Below, piece after piece: positions 9,789 through 19,548 of a stretch of 64,000 nt of DNA. The DNA lies in contig CM030933.1 of assembly GCA_018136815.1 (NCBI GenBank), forward strand, positions 5,410,282 through 5,474,281, given 5' to 3'. How positions within the stretch are numbered: the stretch's first letter is position 1; each line of letters opens with the position of its first letter. The notes below the pieces were generated by a model, which was given only the letters and a program-made list of their open reading frames with translations, did no database searches and was not told where the DNA came from. The DNA comes from Isochrysis galbana. Its lineage: Eukaryota > Haptophyta > Isochrysidales > Isochrysidaceae. The translations under genes were made by a program, and so were the position numbers.

Positions 9789-9926
9789 TCAGCACACATT
9801 GCAAGATGCCTTACAATTCTCATGCATGAAGTCACGATTGGTGTTGCACTCGCCCCGTCCTGCTCGTTCAAGACACCTGCTCCATAACATGGCATCCGAG
9901 CACAACTGTGGCTCATTCGGTCCCTC
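9789..9926 (-). CDS. ShK-like six-cysteine domain exon (partial gene or remnant)
   Basis: On the minus strand the frame ending at the TGA of 9789-9791 reads CSDAMLWSRC, GRGEC, then NTNRDFMHENC-KASC-NVC. That is six cysteines spaced as in ShK-like (ShKT) domains, with the usual GEC, N-x-x-FM and final CxxC. Such domains commonly close secreted or ER proteins of algae and animals, for example prolyl 4-hydroxylases. The upstream frame is open to 10064, but its residues are not recognisable and no partner exon was found. It is therefore either the last exon of an unresolved gene or a fragment. The domain itself is the only supported part. Confidence 0.5.
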   Translation of the reverse strand, partial: EGPNEPQLCSDAMLWSRCLERAGRGECNTNRDFMHENCKASCNVC

Positions 9927-10604
9927 AGGCTTTGAGCGCGTCGTCTCACGTGCCACGCACTGGCCCAGCGATCCGATGCGCAGCTGAAACGAATGCCTGA
10001 TCCAGATTGGTGTGTGGTCGAGAGATAAGTGGAAGCGTACCAGCGCACCAAGAGACAGTGCCATGAGGAGAAACTAGCGTGTCACCTGCATTCCGAACGC
10101 GGCTCACAGCTGAACGACTTCCACGACCATGTGCACTCAGTTGCGCTAGCAACTGCAAGGAGCAGCCCCAGAGTGGTGGCGGTGGGGGGCCTCACCATCG
10201 GCCGATTGCGCTGCGCGACTCTCCCCGTCACACCGACGGGGAGCAGCAGCGCTTGGTGTGAGTTGGGTCACGTTGTGACGTCGCTCGTCACCACCACCCA
10301 GGGGTCCGTACGGAGCAAGGCGCAAGGCCCTGCCGATCCAAAGAGCAGCCTATATTTATCAAAGCTCGGAGTATAATATTTTACTACTAAGTGATATAAA
10401 CAAAGTACGAGTATACAGACTAGAGCTTCTCATTTCTCATTCAGCAATGTGTCGTTTAATAGTAACGAGCGTTCACAGAAGGCGGCGGCAAGGACGACTG
10501 ATTTTGCTCTCTCGCTGCCGGCGATCGTCCTAACCTGGGCGATCCGCCGCCAGCGACCGAGCCTCCTCCTCACGCCTCACTGAGCAAGCCTTAGGCCGGT
10601 CACT
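9927..10604. other. No gene recognised
   Basis: This mixed-composition region lies between the ShK-like exon and repeat family C. Open frames are short and not protein-like. An upstream part of the ShK gene could be hidden here. Confidence 0.4.
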
Positions 10605-10930
10605 CACGCTTTTTAACAACTATTTTCCATCCCTCCTGGGTGTCCAAGGATTCCCCAGGGACCCCCCTTACCTGCCCCCCCTCCCCCCCCCCCCCCGCGA
10701 ACCCCCTCTACCCCACGAAAATCCATGGCGTCGGTGAGTGACTCCCCCGCCTTGTCCGGCCCATGGAGGTCTATTTTGGGAGAATGGGAGGATTGCGCGC
10801 GCGAGGGAATCAAAGCAGTGAATGTCGGGCGAATCCCCATAAGAAACGCGGAGGTTCCGCGTCGGCCGATCGCCGGCTGTCGGCCTCGCAATGGCTGCCC
10901 GACGTATCGCTGCTTTCGCAATTGACCCGA
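10605..10930 (+). repeat. Dispersed repeat family C, copy 1
   Basis: The block (GGTCACTCAC...TTTTCC, GGTCTATTTTGGGAGAATGG, GAAACGCGGAGGTTCCGCG) matches the inverse of 32620-32985. It includes homopolymer C tracts and no convincing ORF. Confidence 0.75.
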
Positions 10931-11362
10931 CCAACCCGAATCACACTCACGTGATGGAGGTAGAGCTACCGCTCAACCCCGGAGCCGAAGCTCACCGCCA
11001 CGCACCGTCTAGAGTTGGACGAGAGGGTGAGAAAAAAAAAACCTTTTAATAGTCTCGCCCCGCGCGTGGCCTTGGGATCAGCTACAGTAGCCACGCCCAT
11101 TTCCCTTCCTCTCCCACACTTCCCGCCTTGCGGCATCTCCCCTTGTGCTCTACGTAGGGGCCCAGGTCGTGGGGGGGGCTGAGTTGGGCGGGGTGCACCG
11201 GCCCCCAGTGGAGTGTTCTCGCCCTCCTCCTGTGCCTCTGAGTGGCCCGTTTCTTCCATGTGCTGGCGTGCATGTCACGCCGTTAATATTTTGTCGCTCG
11301 TTTCCGGCGTTCTTCGCCGAGGGGGTTCTTCGAGGAGGGGGGGGGGGAGGTATTTCCCAGCT
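10931..11362. other. No gene recognised
   Basis: GC-rich spacer with an A run at 11032-11042 and a G run at about 11338-11347. Nothing coding is seen apart from the 3' flank of the adjacent LINE fragment. Confidence 0.45.
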
Positions 11363-12190
11363 TCAGGCGATCTTGTCAACGAGGTCAAGTGCTTTCGCCA
11401 CTAGACCGAGGTTATCGCCCATCTTCAGTCTGCCCCTGTCATCTTCGATAAAGGTGGGAGTGGCAAGATCTATTGGGTTTTTGAGTTTCGGTTTTCTTCC
11501 CTGGGACGCAGTGCGCGTGCGCACCTGGCTAATAGTGTCTGGTGGGACACGGCTTCTGACAAGGGATGTGAACCTTACTATTGTGGCTTCCAGAACCGGT
11601 ATGTGATGGTATGTGTATGACTCAAATTCTACTCTATAGAAGTCTCTTATTATGTATCTCCACGCTATTATATAGAGCGTTTTCAAGCTGTCGGGAGTGT
11701 TTGCGTCCGGATACACAAATAGTCTATCTTTCGCTATTTGTTTTCGGGACCTATGCGAACTTGGGGAATAATCGACGATGGCGTCTATGGCATCGAATAC
11801 GTTCTTTGTCGCGGGGCACCACGCCAAGTGGCACGAGTCTTCTTGGTAGCGGTTGCACAGCCTGCACTTTGTTGTCGGGCTGGCCGCGAATCTGTTTCTG
11901 GTTCCTATCCTTCTATGAGTGACGTGTTTGAAGTGTGGGTGTTTGTCGGCGTGTTTCAGTAGCGGTAGGGTATATAGCTTGGCTATGTGTTTCCAGTTCT
12001 CTTTCGTGATGTCCAAACGTTTTTCCCATGCTGTTCTAGCTGCTTGCGGAGCGTTGTGTCGCGCTGCTTTAGTCACGACTTTGGCGATGTCCGCCACCGT
12101 GATCGCGTCTAGCGCGGTCTTACCTTTTTGTATGGCGTATTCGTCCGCCAGTGGGTACTCCATGTATTTAGGCCCTTTGTAACCATTCTC
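11363..12190 (-). pseudogene. LINE-type retrotransposon ORF2 C-terminal fragment
   Basis: About 275 aa of uninterrupted frame with a basic helix-rich region, a CRLCNRYQEDSCHLAWCP zinc-knuckle-like motif and a long helical tail (LYIIAWRYIIRDFY) ending at 11363. A Cys-x2-Cys...Cys-His-x3-Cys motif near the end of a reverse transcriptase ORF is typical of LINE-like elements. No catalytic RT block is present, so this is 5'-truncated. Upstream, the frame continues artificially into repeat family A at about 12190. It is not obviously the same LINE as the fragment at 30284-30871. The assignment is by motif layout only. Confidence 0.6.
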
Positions 12191-12517
12191 CCAACAAGCC
12201 GGAGGATGGTGCTCAGCCCCTGGCCCCCCCTGCCTCTCCCACGCTTGCCACGCTGGCCATTGGAGCCTCCCAGTGGCCTCTGTATGCCTGGCGACCAGGG
12301 GAGGGGGGGGAGTCAGCTCGAGGGCGGGCCCATGCTGGGCGTGGGAGTGCGAGTCTCGGCCCGCGCCCACTAGGGGTCTGGGCCAGAGTGTTGATTGCCC
12401 AGCCCCTGCCAAAGGGCAGGGGCTGGGGTTGATTGTACGGGCCCACCCCGGGGGGTGTCCGCGATGGAGAGAGGGGGGCGCGAGGCCCCCATTGAACCCC
12501 ACTTATAAAAGTAGGTT
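12190..12517 (-). repeat. Dispersed repeat family A, copy 2 (uninterrupted)
   Basis: This is the inverse of 6685-7005 plus 8696-8730. At the point where copy 1 is interrupted, this copy reads GAGAGGCAGGGGGGGCCAGGGGC continuously. It therefore serves as an empty-site reference. It abuts the LINE fragment on one side and an LTR remnant on the other. Confidence 0.85.
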
Positions 12518-13678
12518 GGGTTAATCCTCCTCTTCTAGGTCTCTCGTCTCGTATGGTTAAATGAACTCTCTTGGCTCGACATCGGGAGACGTCTCGATTT
12601 AAGTCGGGGGGTGTTGTATTCCTGCCCATCTGAAGACTGTAGGCATGAATATTCGCGTAAGGTACGCGCTCATAATTACAATTGAACAGTTCCCCGTGTT
12701 GCCACTAACGCACAAGGCACACAGATTCGGATTCCCCATGGTCTCAAGTCCAGGTTTGCAGATTTTGGTCTCGAAATTTGCGATTCGAATTTTGTTTTTG
12801 CTGTTACTATAATTGTTGGCTCGTTTAAGGTAATAAACCGGCCTGACTTCGACTTCTCGTTCTGCAGTCGCTCTGCGAGACTCTCTCTCTCTCTCTCTCT
12901 CCGTCCGCCTCTCCTCGGCCGACGTCAGGAAGATTCGTCCAAAACATTCTCCGGTCTCAAGATATCTCGTGGGGGTCTCTCCGCGCTCCGCGAGGGAAAG
13001 GACGCGATCTCGCTCCGAGATCGGCCTCGCGCCCTCCCACGCTGCCCCGCCGTGCTTTCGGTCCCTCGCCCCCCGCGGCAGGTTCTTTCCCTCGGCGTGC
13101 CGTCCGTCGCCTCCGGCCCTCTTCTCTTACCTTCTCTCGATGTCATCAAATGTTCCATATGACCGTCTGTTGTCTTCTCTCATCTATCGGTCATATCTCC
13201 CCAACGAGATCTGCCCTCGTTGTGTCGGCCTCCCCTCTATCGCATGTCTGCGCGTTGCTGAGTTGCCCTGGTGCCGACGCCTGGCCGTCCGTCCAGGTGT
13301 GGTTAGTTTTCGCCCCGTTTGGGTGAGTTTGTGTGGCTCGGTGTCCTCGAGCTTTTTGTGGTAACTTCATCGTAGCCCACCGTGTTCCCAAGCGAGTCCC
13401 CCCGAGTTCCCGAGTCTATACTTCGAGTCAACGAGTCAATACAAGTCAAGCACGCGCCTGAGCCACCCCAAGTCCCCCAGTCGCCTGCCACCACCTCTCA
13501 CAAGCCTCCTTCCACCCTTCCGCGCCCTCCGTGCGTCGTACGTCGTGCGTCGATCACCATGCCCGTAGTCACCCCCGAGGAAAGCTTCATGAGCTCCCAC
13601 CAAGAACCGCATTCCGCGCTAGCTGCCGGCGCGCCCTCGCAGGCAATCTCCAAGAGTGAGATCAGCTATGCTCTGACA
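12518..13678 (+). mobile_element. 3' remnant of a chromovirus: 94 bp internal sequence, polypurine tract and one LTR
   Basis: 12518-12611 matches the 3' internal end of the element at 17915-23234, including the purine run AAGTCGGGGGG before the LTR. The LTR runs 12612-13678 (about 1067 bp), starting TGTTGTATTCC and ending GCTCTGACA, so it has TG...CA ends. It is more diverged than the other copies and differs in the middle (about 13120-13380). The element is therefore 5'-truncated just inside its 3' end. The apparent ORF opening at 13558 (MPVVTPEES...) lies inside the LTR. Confidence 0.75.
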
Positions 13679-14074
13679 AACACGCGGAACACTAATGTAA
13701 ACAGGGTCATCGCGTGAGTATCACAGGACGCCGTCCTTTACTTTCTACTCACGGCCAAGTCTTACTAATAATCCGCAAGATTCCCTCCATCAAGTCGAAC
13801 CTTCCGGACTTTGACCTCGATGATCGTCTCCACTCCCTTGCACACGATGTGCTACGTCTGAGTCAATCTCGAACGTCTGGAACATTCTCAATCTATGTCT
13901 ACATTCATCATGGACTTGATCTCAGTTCACCTCATGCTTCCGGACTCCTCTGATGCTCAATCTCAATGTATTCTCAGATACCCCAAGGCACCCCTAGGAC
14001 ACCCCCTTGGTGAACTACACCCTCAGCCAATCAAGGTGCCCTAGTGCCTTTCTGAGGAGTCTGCAGACAGCTGC
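13679..14074. other. No gene recognised
   Basis: Spacer between the LTR remnant and repeat family F. The open frames lack recognisable content. Confidence 0.45.
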
Positions 14075-14295
14075 CCTCCATGGGGGGGGCCAGCATGTCT
14101 GCTGTGCTTGGTGTGGCCGGAGCCACGGGCCGTGTGGTGCGACGCGCGTCGCACGCACCTGCTCGGCCTCTGATGGCGGGCGCGGTCGCTTCGACAGCGA
14201 CTGCTCCATGGGTTCTGGGGGGCCGCCCTCGGCGGGGGACCCGAAGGAGAGGAGGGGAGCGGCGGCGCGCTCCATGGCAACTGACTATAAAGTTA
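14075..14295 (-). repeat. Dispersed repeat family F, copy 2 (complete)
   Basis: The inverse of 2795-2960 is followed by the CCATGGAGCGCGCC...TATAAAGTTAGTTG end shared with 1482-1560 and 40328-40400. It holds the most complete form of the KRPRPP-x-EAEQVRAT peptide frame (minus strand). Confidence 0.7.
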
Positions 14296-14664
14296 GTTGC
14301 TCTTACGATAGCTTAATGTGTGTGATACAGGCTGAAGTGTTTTGTTGGAATCTCATGTGGCACAGTGGGGAGTTGCTTGGTTTTTGTCCCAAGGTGGCCC
14401 TCAGTGCTCGGATCTATCCCCATCGCTCACCTGTCTGTCGCGATCCCTCACAATGCTGGTAATCCTTTTTGCAATCCCTCTGGTCCACTACTGGGTACCA
14501 GTACAACAGTGAGGAGGGGAAACAGGGGGAGAGAGGAGAGAGAAAAAGAAGAGAGGAGGCCCGTCGCCTCTCCTCACGTGAAGGGAGAGATAAGAGAGGG
14601 AGATAGGGAGATCCCACATCCCACAGGACTGAGAAAGTAAATACGGAGAGGACGGAGGGGCGGG
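14296..14664. other. No gene; purine-rich tract and short shared fragment
   Basis: A GA-rich tract runs about 14510-14640. The word TCACGTGAGGAGA-GCGACGGGCCTC (minus strand, about 14555-14580) recurs near 40957-40985. No coding content is seen. Confidence 0.45.
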
Positions 14665-14860
14665 GCATCTGTCACAGGCGGCTGGCGACAGGAGGGAGAT
14701 GGGAAGGGAGCGGCTCAAGACGTCTTGGGATACACCTGTGGCAGGTATCCTCATCCTCGGGCGGGCGCAGTTGCTTATTTCTCGAGAACCGCTGGCGGCG
14801 CGAGCTGGTAAGGGCCGTTCTTCTTCTTTGACGAGAGGTTCCTCCCCCCCCCCCCCCCCG
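14665..14860 (+). repeat. Dispersed repeat family E, copy 2
   Basis: Same order of blocks as 8925-9090, ending with a poly-C run at 14846-14860. Confidence 0.75.
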
Positions 14861-15064
14861 ATGCTTTTTCCCGGAGAGTCGCCCGACGTAGGTCGGTCCG
14901 CCTCAATGGTCAATGGGTTTTCCCTCATTTTAACTTGTGGCTTGTGGGGAGTTAGGATGGGAGACGGGGGCTTGCGAGGGGGGAGATTTGGAGGGGTGCA
15001 TAGGTGTATGTATCTGTGACAACAGCACGCGCCAAGGTGTACGGGCGGGCAGGTGCGCTGAGGG

Positions 15065-15145
15065 CTGTCGTATTGGTACCGGGCTAGTGGGAGTAGTGGT
15101 ACAAATGCTCAGTTATTTTATTATTATTAATAGTACCCGTACTCT
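15065..15145 (+). repeat. Dispersed repeat family G, copy 1
   Basis: GGTACCGGGCTAGTGG-AGTAGTG-TAC-AA-GCTCAGTTATTTTATTATT recurs at 35650-35712. The repeat is short and AT-rich at one end. Confidence 0.65.
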
Positions 15146-15333
15146 ACAGACAAGAAAAGTCTAACAATACGTTGCTCTCCCCTTCCCAGCGAAGTGTGAA
15201 AAAGAGAGGTGTTTTTTGCGAGCACACCGCGCGCTCGCTCCCTCTTCCCGCCCTTTCCCTCTGTCTCTCCCCTCTCTTCCCCGTCTCTCTTCCCCCTTCT
15301 CTGTCTCCCTCTCTCCCTCCCTCTCCCTCTCTT

Positions 15334-16520
15334 ATGTCGGCTCTCCACCGGCTTCTGCTACGCTCGCGTCCGGCGGCACTCGCGCCACGCGGGCGGAGCC
15401 TGCACAACCTTCTCGTCCCCTCGCTCGCTGAGCCTATCGCCCTCTCGGCCGGCCTTACCCAGTTTCTGCAGGTCTCACCGCCACTCGCTGCGCAGGTCTT
15501 GTTCCTCTCACCTATGCAAGCTATGTCGCACTTCAAGGCGGAAAAGACGACGGGCAGCGTATCAGCGCTGCCATATGCTGCTATGGCTGCAAATGGAGTC
15601 GCGTGGACCACCTACGGAGCGCTTGGCTCGGACGCGACCATCATGCTCGCCAACATCCCGCCTGCATTGCTCGGATCATACTATTGCTATACTTTCTACC
15701 AGTACCGGTCGCCAGACGCGGTGACTCTGCCCTACTTCGGCGGGGCCGCGCTCTTCTCAGGGGGTGTGGGCCTGGCCGCCGCCATGCTCCCCACTACCTC
15801 CGCACAGCTTGTCATTGGGTACGCTGGTGTTGCTGTATGCACGGTGATGTTCGCAGGGCCACTTGCAGCGATCAAGACCGTGCTCGCTCAGCGTTCCGCC
15901 GAGTCCCTTCCCCTTGCGTACACGCTTGCTGGGGTGGCTAATTGCACGTGAGTGCTGCCCACCCGTATCACCGACCTCCACTGCATGGCTCGCACGCGGA
16001 TCATGGCCCAATATGCACCCTTTCCCTTGTAAGAGGGGAAGGCTTGCCAACGCCCGTGCTGAGCTACACCATCCTGTTGCCAAGTGGCGAGCCATTGCCG
16101 GAGCGGCCGCTCTCCGCGCATGGAGCGATCCGATCACTTGCTTCATAGGATGCTCCTCTTTATGCTTTGGTAGTGAGACGGGTTGGGAGCGTTGGGCTTC
16201 ACTACGCTGACAAACCACCTCACTGACCACCTTCCACCATGCAATTCAGGTTGTGGACTTCTTACGGAGCACTTGTCATACACGACCCCTTTGTGTGGGG
16301 CCCAAACTCCATGGGTCTCGCATTTTCGCTTGCGCAGCTCGGTCTCATCGGCCGCTTCGGGACACGCAAGCCGACGCACACTCCGGCCGAGAGCGACAAG
16401 GCAGGCAGCGTTGGCGTAGGTGATGGGGTGCAGGCTGCGAAGGAGGTTGCTGCTGAGACGGTCGCCACAGCAAAGGCTGTGACGGAGGCAGTGGGGTCGC
16501 AGGCCAAGAAGATGCAATGA
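15334..16520 (+). CDS. SWEET-family sugar transporter, two exons
   Basis: Model: join(15334..15947,16250..16520), 294 aa. The donor GTGAGT and acceptor TTCAG rebuild NCT-LWTSYG in frame. The first MtN3 repeat is at residues about 60-125 (SPMQAMSHFK...NGVAWTTYG...LANIPPALLG). The second is at about 160-250 (GPLAAIKTVL, AESLPLAYTL, LWTSYGAL, PNSMGLAFSLAQL). These are the diagnostic proline, W-x-x-YG and PN-x-x-G-x-x-x-x-x-QL features of SWEET sugar facilitators. The N-terminus (MSALHRLLLRSRPAALAPRG) is arginine-rich without acids, like an organellar transit peptide; plasma-membrane SWEETs normally lack one. The C-terminal tail is an Ala/Val/Glu/Lys amphipathic helix. An upstream in-frame ATG at 15172 would add a Ser/Pro/Leu run from the pyrimidine tract, so I prefer 15334. 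Confidence 0.85.
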
Positions 16521-17914
16521 ATGCCGCCGGGACGATGATGTGGATGCGCTCAATCCGCATGTTTAATCGGCGTTAGAGAACGGGAGGGCTAATGCGTCCG
16601 CGCCATCGGTCCTGTGCTCCAACATCCATCTATAGCATGTCGCCTCAGCTTCTCATCGGCGATGCCCTCGATGCGGCCGACTGTGACTTCTTTGATCCGC
16701 TCAAAATCCTTGCCGGTCTACATTCTTCGTCGCCCGCTTGTTTCAGCTGGAGGATAGTCGAGGAATCCGAGCCAAGACGTTTGGTTGTGTTCCGCCCGAT
16801 GGGCCCGGCCGTGGCACTATCTTCATGAGCGGCACCCGACCAAACATGCCTGGGCTCCTTGACCGGTATTGGTCCCATCACTCTAATGGCATACATATTT
16901 GAAACCGAGGACAATGGGTGCCTTCTGTGACAACGTCACGATAAAAATTACCGCGGTTGCCTCTCCGACTCGACGAAAAAGTGGGGTTCGATTGCTCATT
17001 TGATGAAAACATGGGTCCAAGTTGGTCCTAGTTTAAAATGAATGCACGGCGCGTTCGTTGCTTGTGTATGTGCAAGTCAAGAGGTGCCACACTAAAACTG
17101 TAAAGGGCCTCTAAGCCGGTTCAGGAGACCTGATGGTGTTGATCATGCAATGGCCAATTCTCCTCTTGCGCAACTGCTGACGGACAACCTCAAGGCCCAA
17201 ACCAGCCGTACTATTTACTCGCGCCTCTCCTACACCAAGTCGACCGTTCTCAAGATACCCGGGTCATTGCTGTCGTCCATCTATGGTTGGGTTTTGTAAG
17301 CACCCATTCCCTGCCCTCAAGCAATTTTGAGGAGTTTTCTTGGGCATTGAGTTGTTTTTATTGTGAATTGCTCTCTTGCTATGGTGGTCTTGCCTCCAAG
17401 CTCTTTTGCAGTGCGCATTTGGGCGTTGACAACGGGCAGTCATCAGTTCATCATCCATACGCTTCAATGCTCTGGTACCATCCATCATCCCTCGCCCTGA
17501 AGTAAATATATATGTATATGTAACCCCTAGGAGCCAACGCCCCCCAGGAGCTATCGGGGGCCCCCGAGAGCTATCGGGAGGAAAATTTCTCCCGATCGCC
17601 AACAGCCCCACCGAGAGCTACCGAGGGACCGAGAAAATCCCCCGAGAGCTATTGGGAGATTGCTCATGGGGGGGTGCCGTAAGCGGATCCCCCAGCAGCT
17701 ATCGGGGGGGACGCAGCAGTTCCCCCCCTCTGCCCTCTGCAAAAGAGGCCGGACCGCTGGCGAGTTGAATATGAAAACTCCGCCCCGCCAATCGAGGAAT
17801 GTCTTCCTCAAGGCGCCTGAGGAGCTCGAGTGCCCATAGCAAGCCCCTCGAAAGTCGGTATCTCTCCAGCGGTATGAGACGCTGAAGTCTTTCAGATTGA
17901 TGGAAATCTCCCGG
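16521..17914. other. SWEET 3' flank and a GAGAGCTATCGGG repeat cluster
   Basis: No gene is recognised. Between about 17525 and 17715 the word AGCTATCGGG or close variants occurs about five times at 25-60 bp spacing, often as CCCCGAGAGCTATCGGG, which is a near-palindrome. The 17745-17914 stretch continues towards the LTR boundary at 17915. Confidence 0.5.
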
Positions 17915-19291
17915 TGTCAGAGCAAGGCTCATCTCACTCTTGGTGATGGCCTGCGAGGGCGCGCCGGCAGCTAGCGCGGAATGCGGTTCTTGCGGGGAGC
18001 TCATGGAGCTTTCCTCGGGGGTGACTACGGGCATGGTGATCGACGCACGACGCACGACGCACGGAGGGCGCGGAAGTGTGGAAGGAGGCTTGTGGGAGGT
18101 GGTGGCAGGCGACTGGGGGTGGCTCAGGCGCGTGCTTGGCTTGTATTGACTCGTTGACTCGTGGTATAGACTCGGGAACTCGGGGGGACTCGCTTGGGAA
18201 CACGGTGGGACTCGACGAAGTTGCTACAAAAACACTCACAAGAAACCCAAACCCCAACGACCTTGGGCTCAGAAAACTAACGTAAACACTCCGGAATCAT
18301 ACGATAAACAAACCCTCCCCGTGCGACGAATGCTGAGGTCGCGATCGCTCGTCATGCGCGAAGAAATACGGAAAGAGAGCGCAAAACTACGCAAACGAAG
18401 GGTTCGAACTATCGTTAAAGTGAAACTCGTCCGCTGAAGCCAACGCGGAGGGTCGAGGAGAGATCCAAAATCGCGCCGGGGGAAGAAGGCGATGTGCGGA
18501 GAGACCTTCTAGACAAGCAACGAGCAAGGGGCTACGAAACAAGACGCGAGACGCGAGGCGCGTGCCATTCGTTCTTCCTTTCTTTCATCGAAACCGCGAC
18601 GAAACTAACATTAAACGTCGGTGCCCCCTCCGCGAGGATCGCGAAGAAGAACGGACGAGATGGAGGCAATCATCGAAGGAACCGCGAGAGGAATCGAAGC
18701 GAGGGGGGGAACAACGACGGCCGGAGGAAACGAACCGCGCGCGGGGAGAAGAGAACCTCGCGCGGGGGGGGATTAATATAACGGCCGGAGGCGACGGACG
18801 GCACGCCGAGGGAAAGAACCTGCCGCGGGGGGGCGAGGGACCGAGGGCACGGCGGGGCAGCGTGGGAGGGCGCGAGGCCGATCTCGGAGCGAGATCGCGT
18901 CCTTTCCCTCGCGGAGCGCGGAGAGACCCCCCACGAGATATCTTGGGACCGGAGAATGTTTTGGACGAATCTTCTTGCCGTCGGCCGAGGAGAGGCGGAC
19001 GGAGAGAGAGAGAGAGAGAGAGTCTCGCAGAGCGACTGCAGAACGAGAAGTCGAAGTCATGCCGGTTTATTACCTTAAACGAGCCAACAATTATAGTAAC
19101 AGCAAAAACAAAATTCGAATCGCAAATTTCGAGACCAAAACCTGCAAACCTGGACTTGAGACCATGGGGAATCCGAATCTGTGTGTCTTGTGCGTCAGTG
19201 GCAACACGGGGAACTGTTCAATTGTAATTGTGAGCGCGTACCTTACACGAATATTCATGCCTACAGCCTTCAGATGGGCAGGAATACAACA
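17915..19291 (-). repeat. Complete 3' LTR of the chromovirus
   Basis: It runs TGTTGTATTCC (19291) to GCTCTGACA (17915), about 1377 bp with TG...CA ends. Inside are a TAATAAACC motif at about 19060 that could serve in polyadenylation and a (CT)n tract. Related copies are at 12612-13678, 2090-2473 and 22739-23234. Confidence 0.8.
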
Positions 19292-19304
19292 CCCCCCGAC
19301 TTAA
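19292..19304 (-). other. Polypurine tract
   Basis: The minus strand reads TTAAGTCGGGGGG immediately before the LTR TG. This is the expected place and composition of a plus-strand primer. The same tract precedes the LTR at 12612. Confidence 0.7.
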
Positions 19305-19548
19305 ATCGAGACGTCTCCCGATGTCGAGCCAAGAGAGTTCATTTAACCATACGAGACGAGAGACCTAGAGGAGGAGGATTAACCCATGGATCCAAAGCGA
19401 GCACAAAATCGGCAGCTTAGCGCGGCGGCCCCCGATTTCGTACGTCACGTCCTACCACGTTCTCCCTTTTACAGGAGTTTTGCTCGGGCAGTTGCGCTGG
19501 GTCAGGCGCTGACGCGACGCTAATCATCCACTTCCGGTCGACTTAGCG

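Noticed and set aside
18380-18420. tRNA T-arm-like GGTTCGAACT near LTR sequence
   Set aside because: No acceptor, D-arm or anticodon arm can be folded around it; chance likeness.
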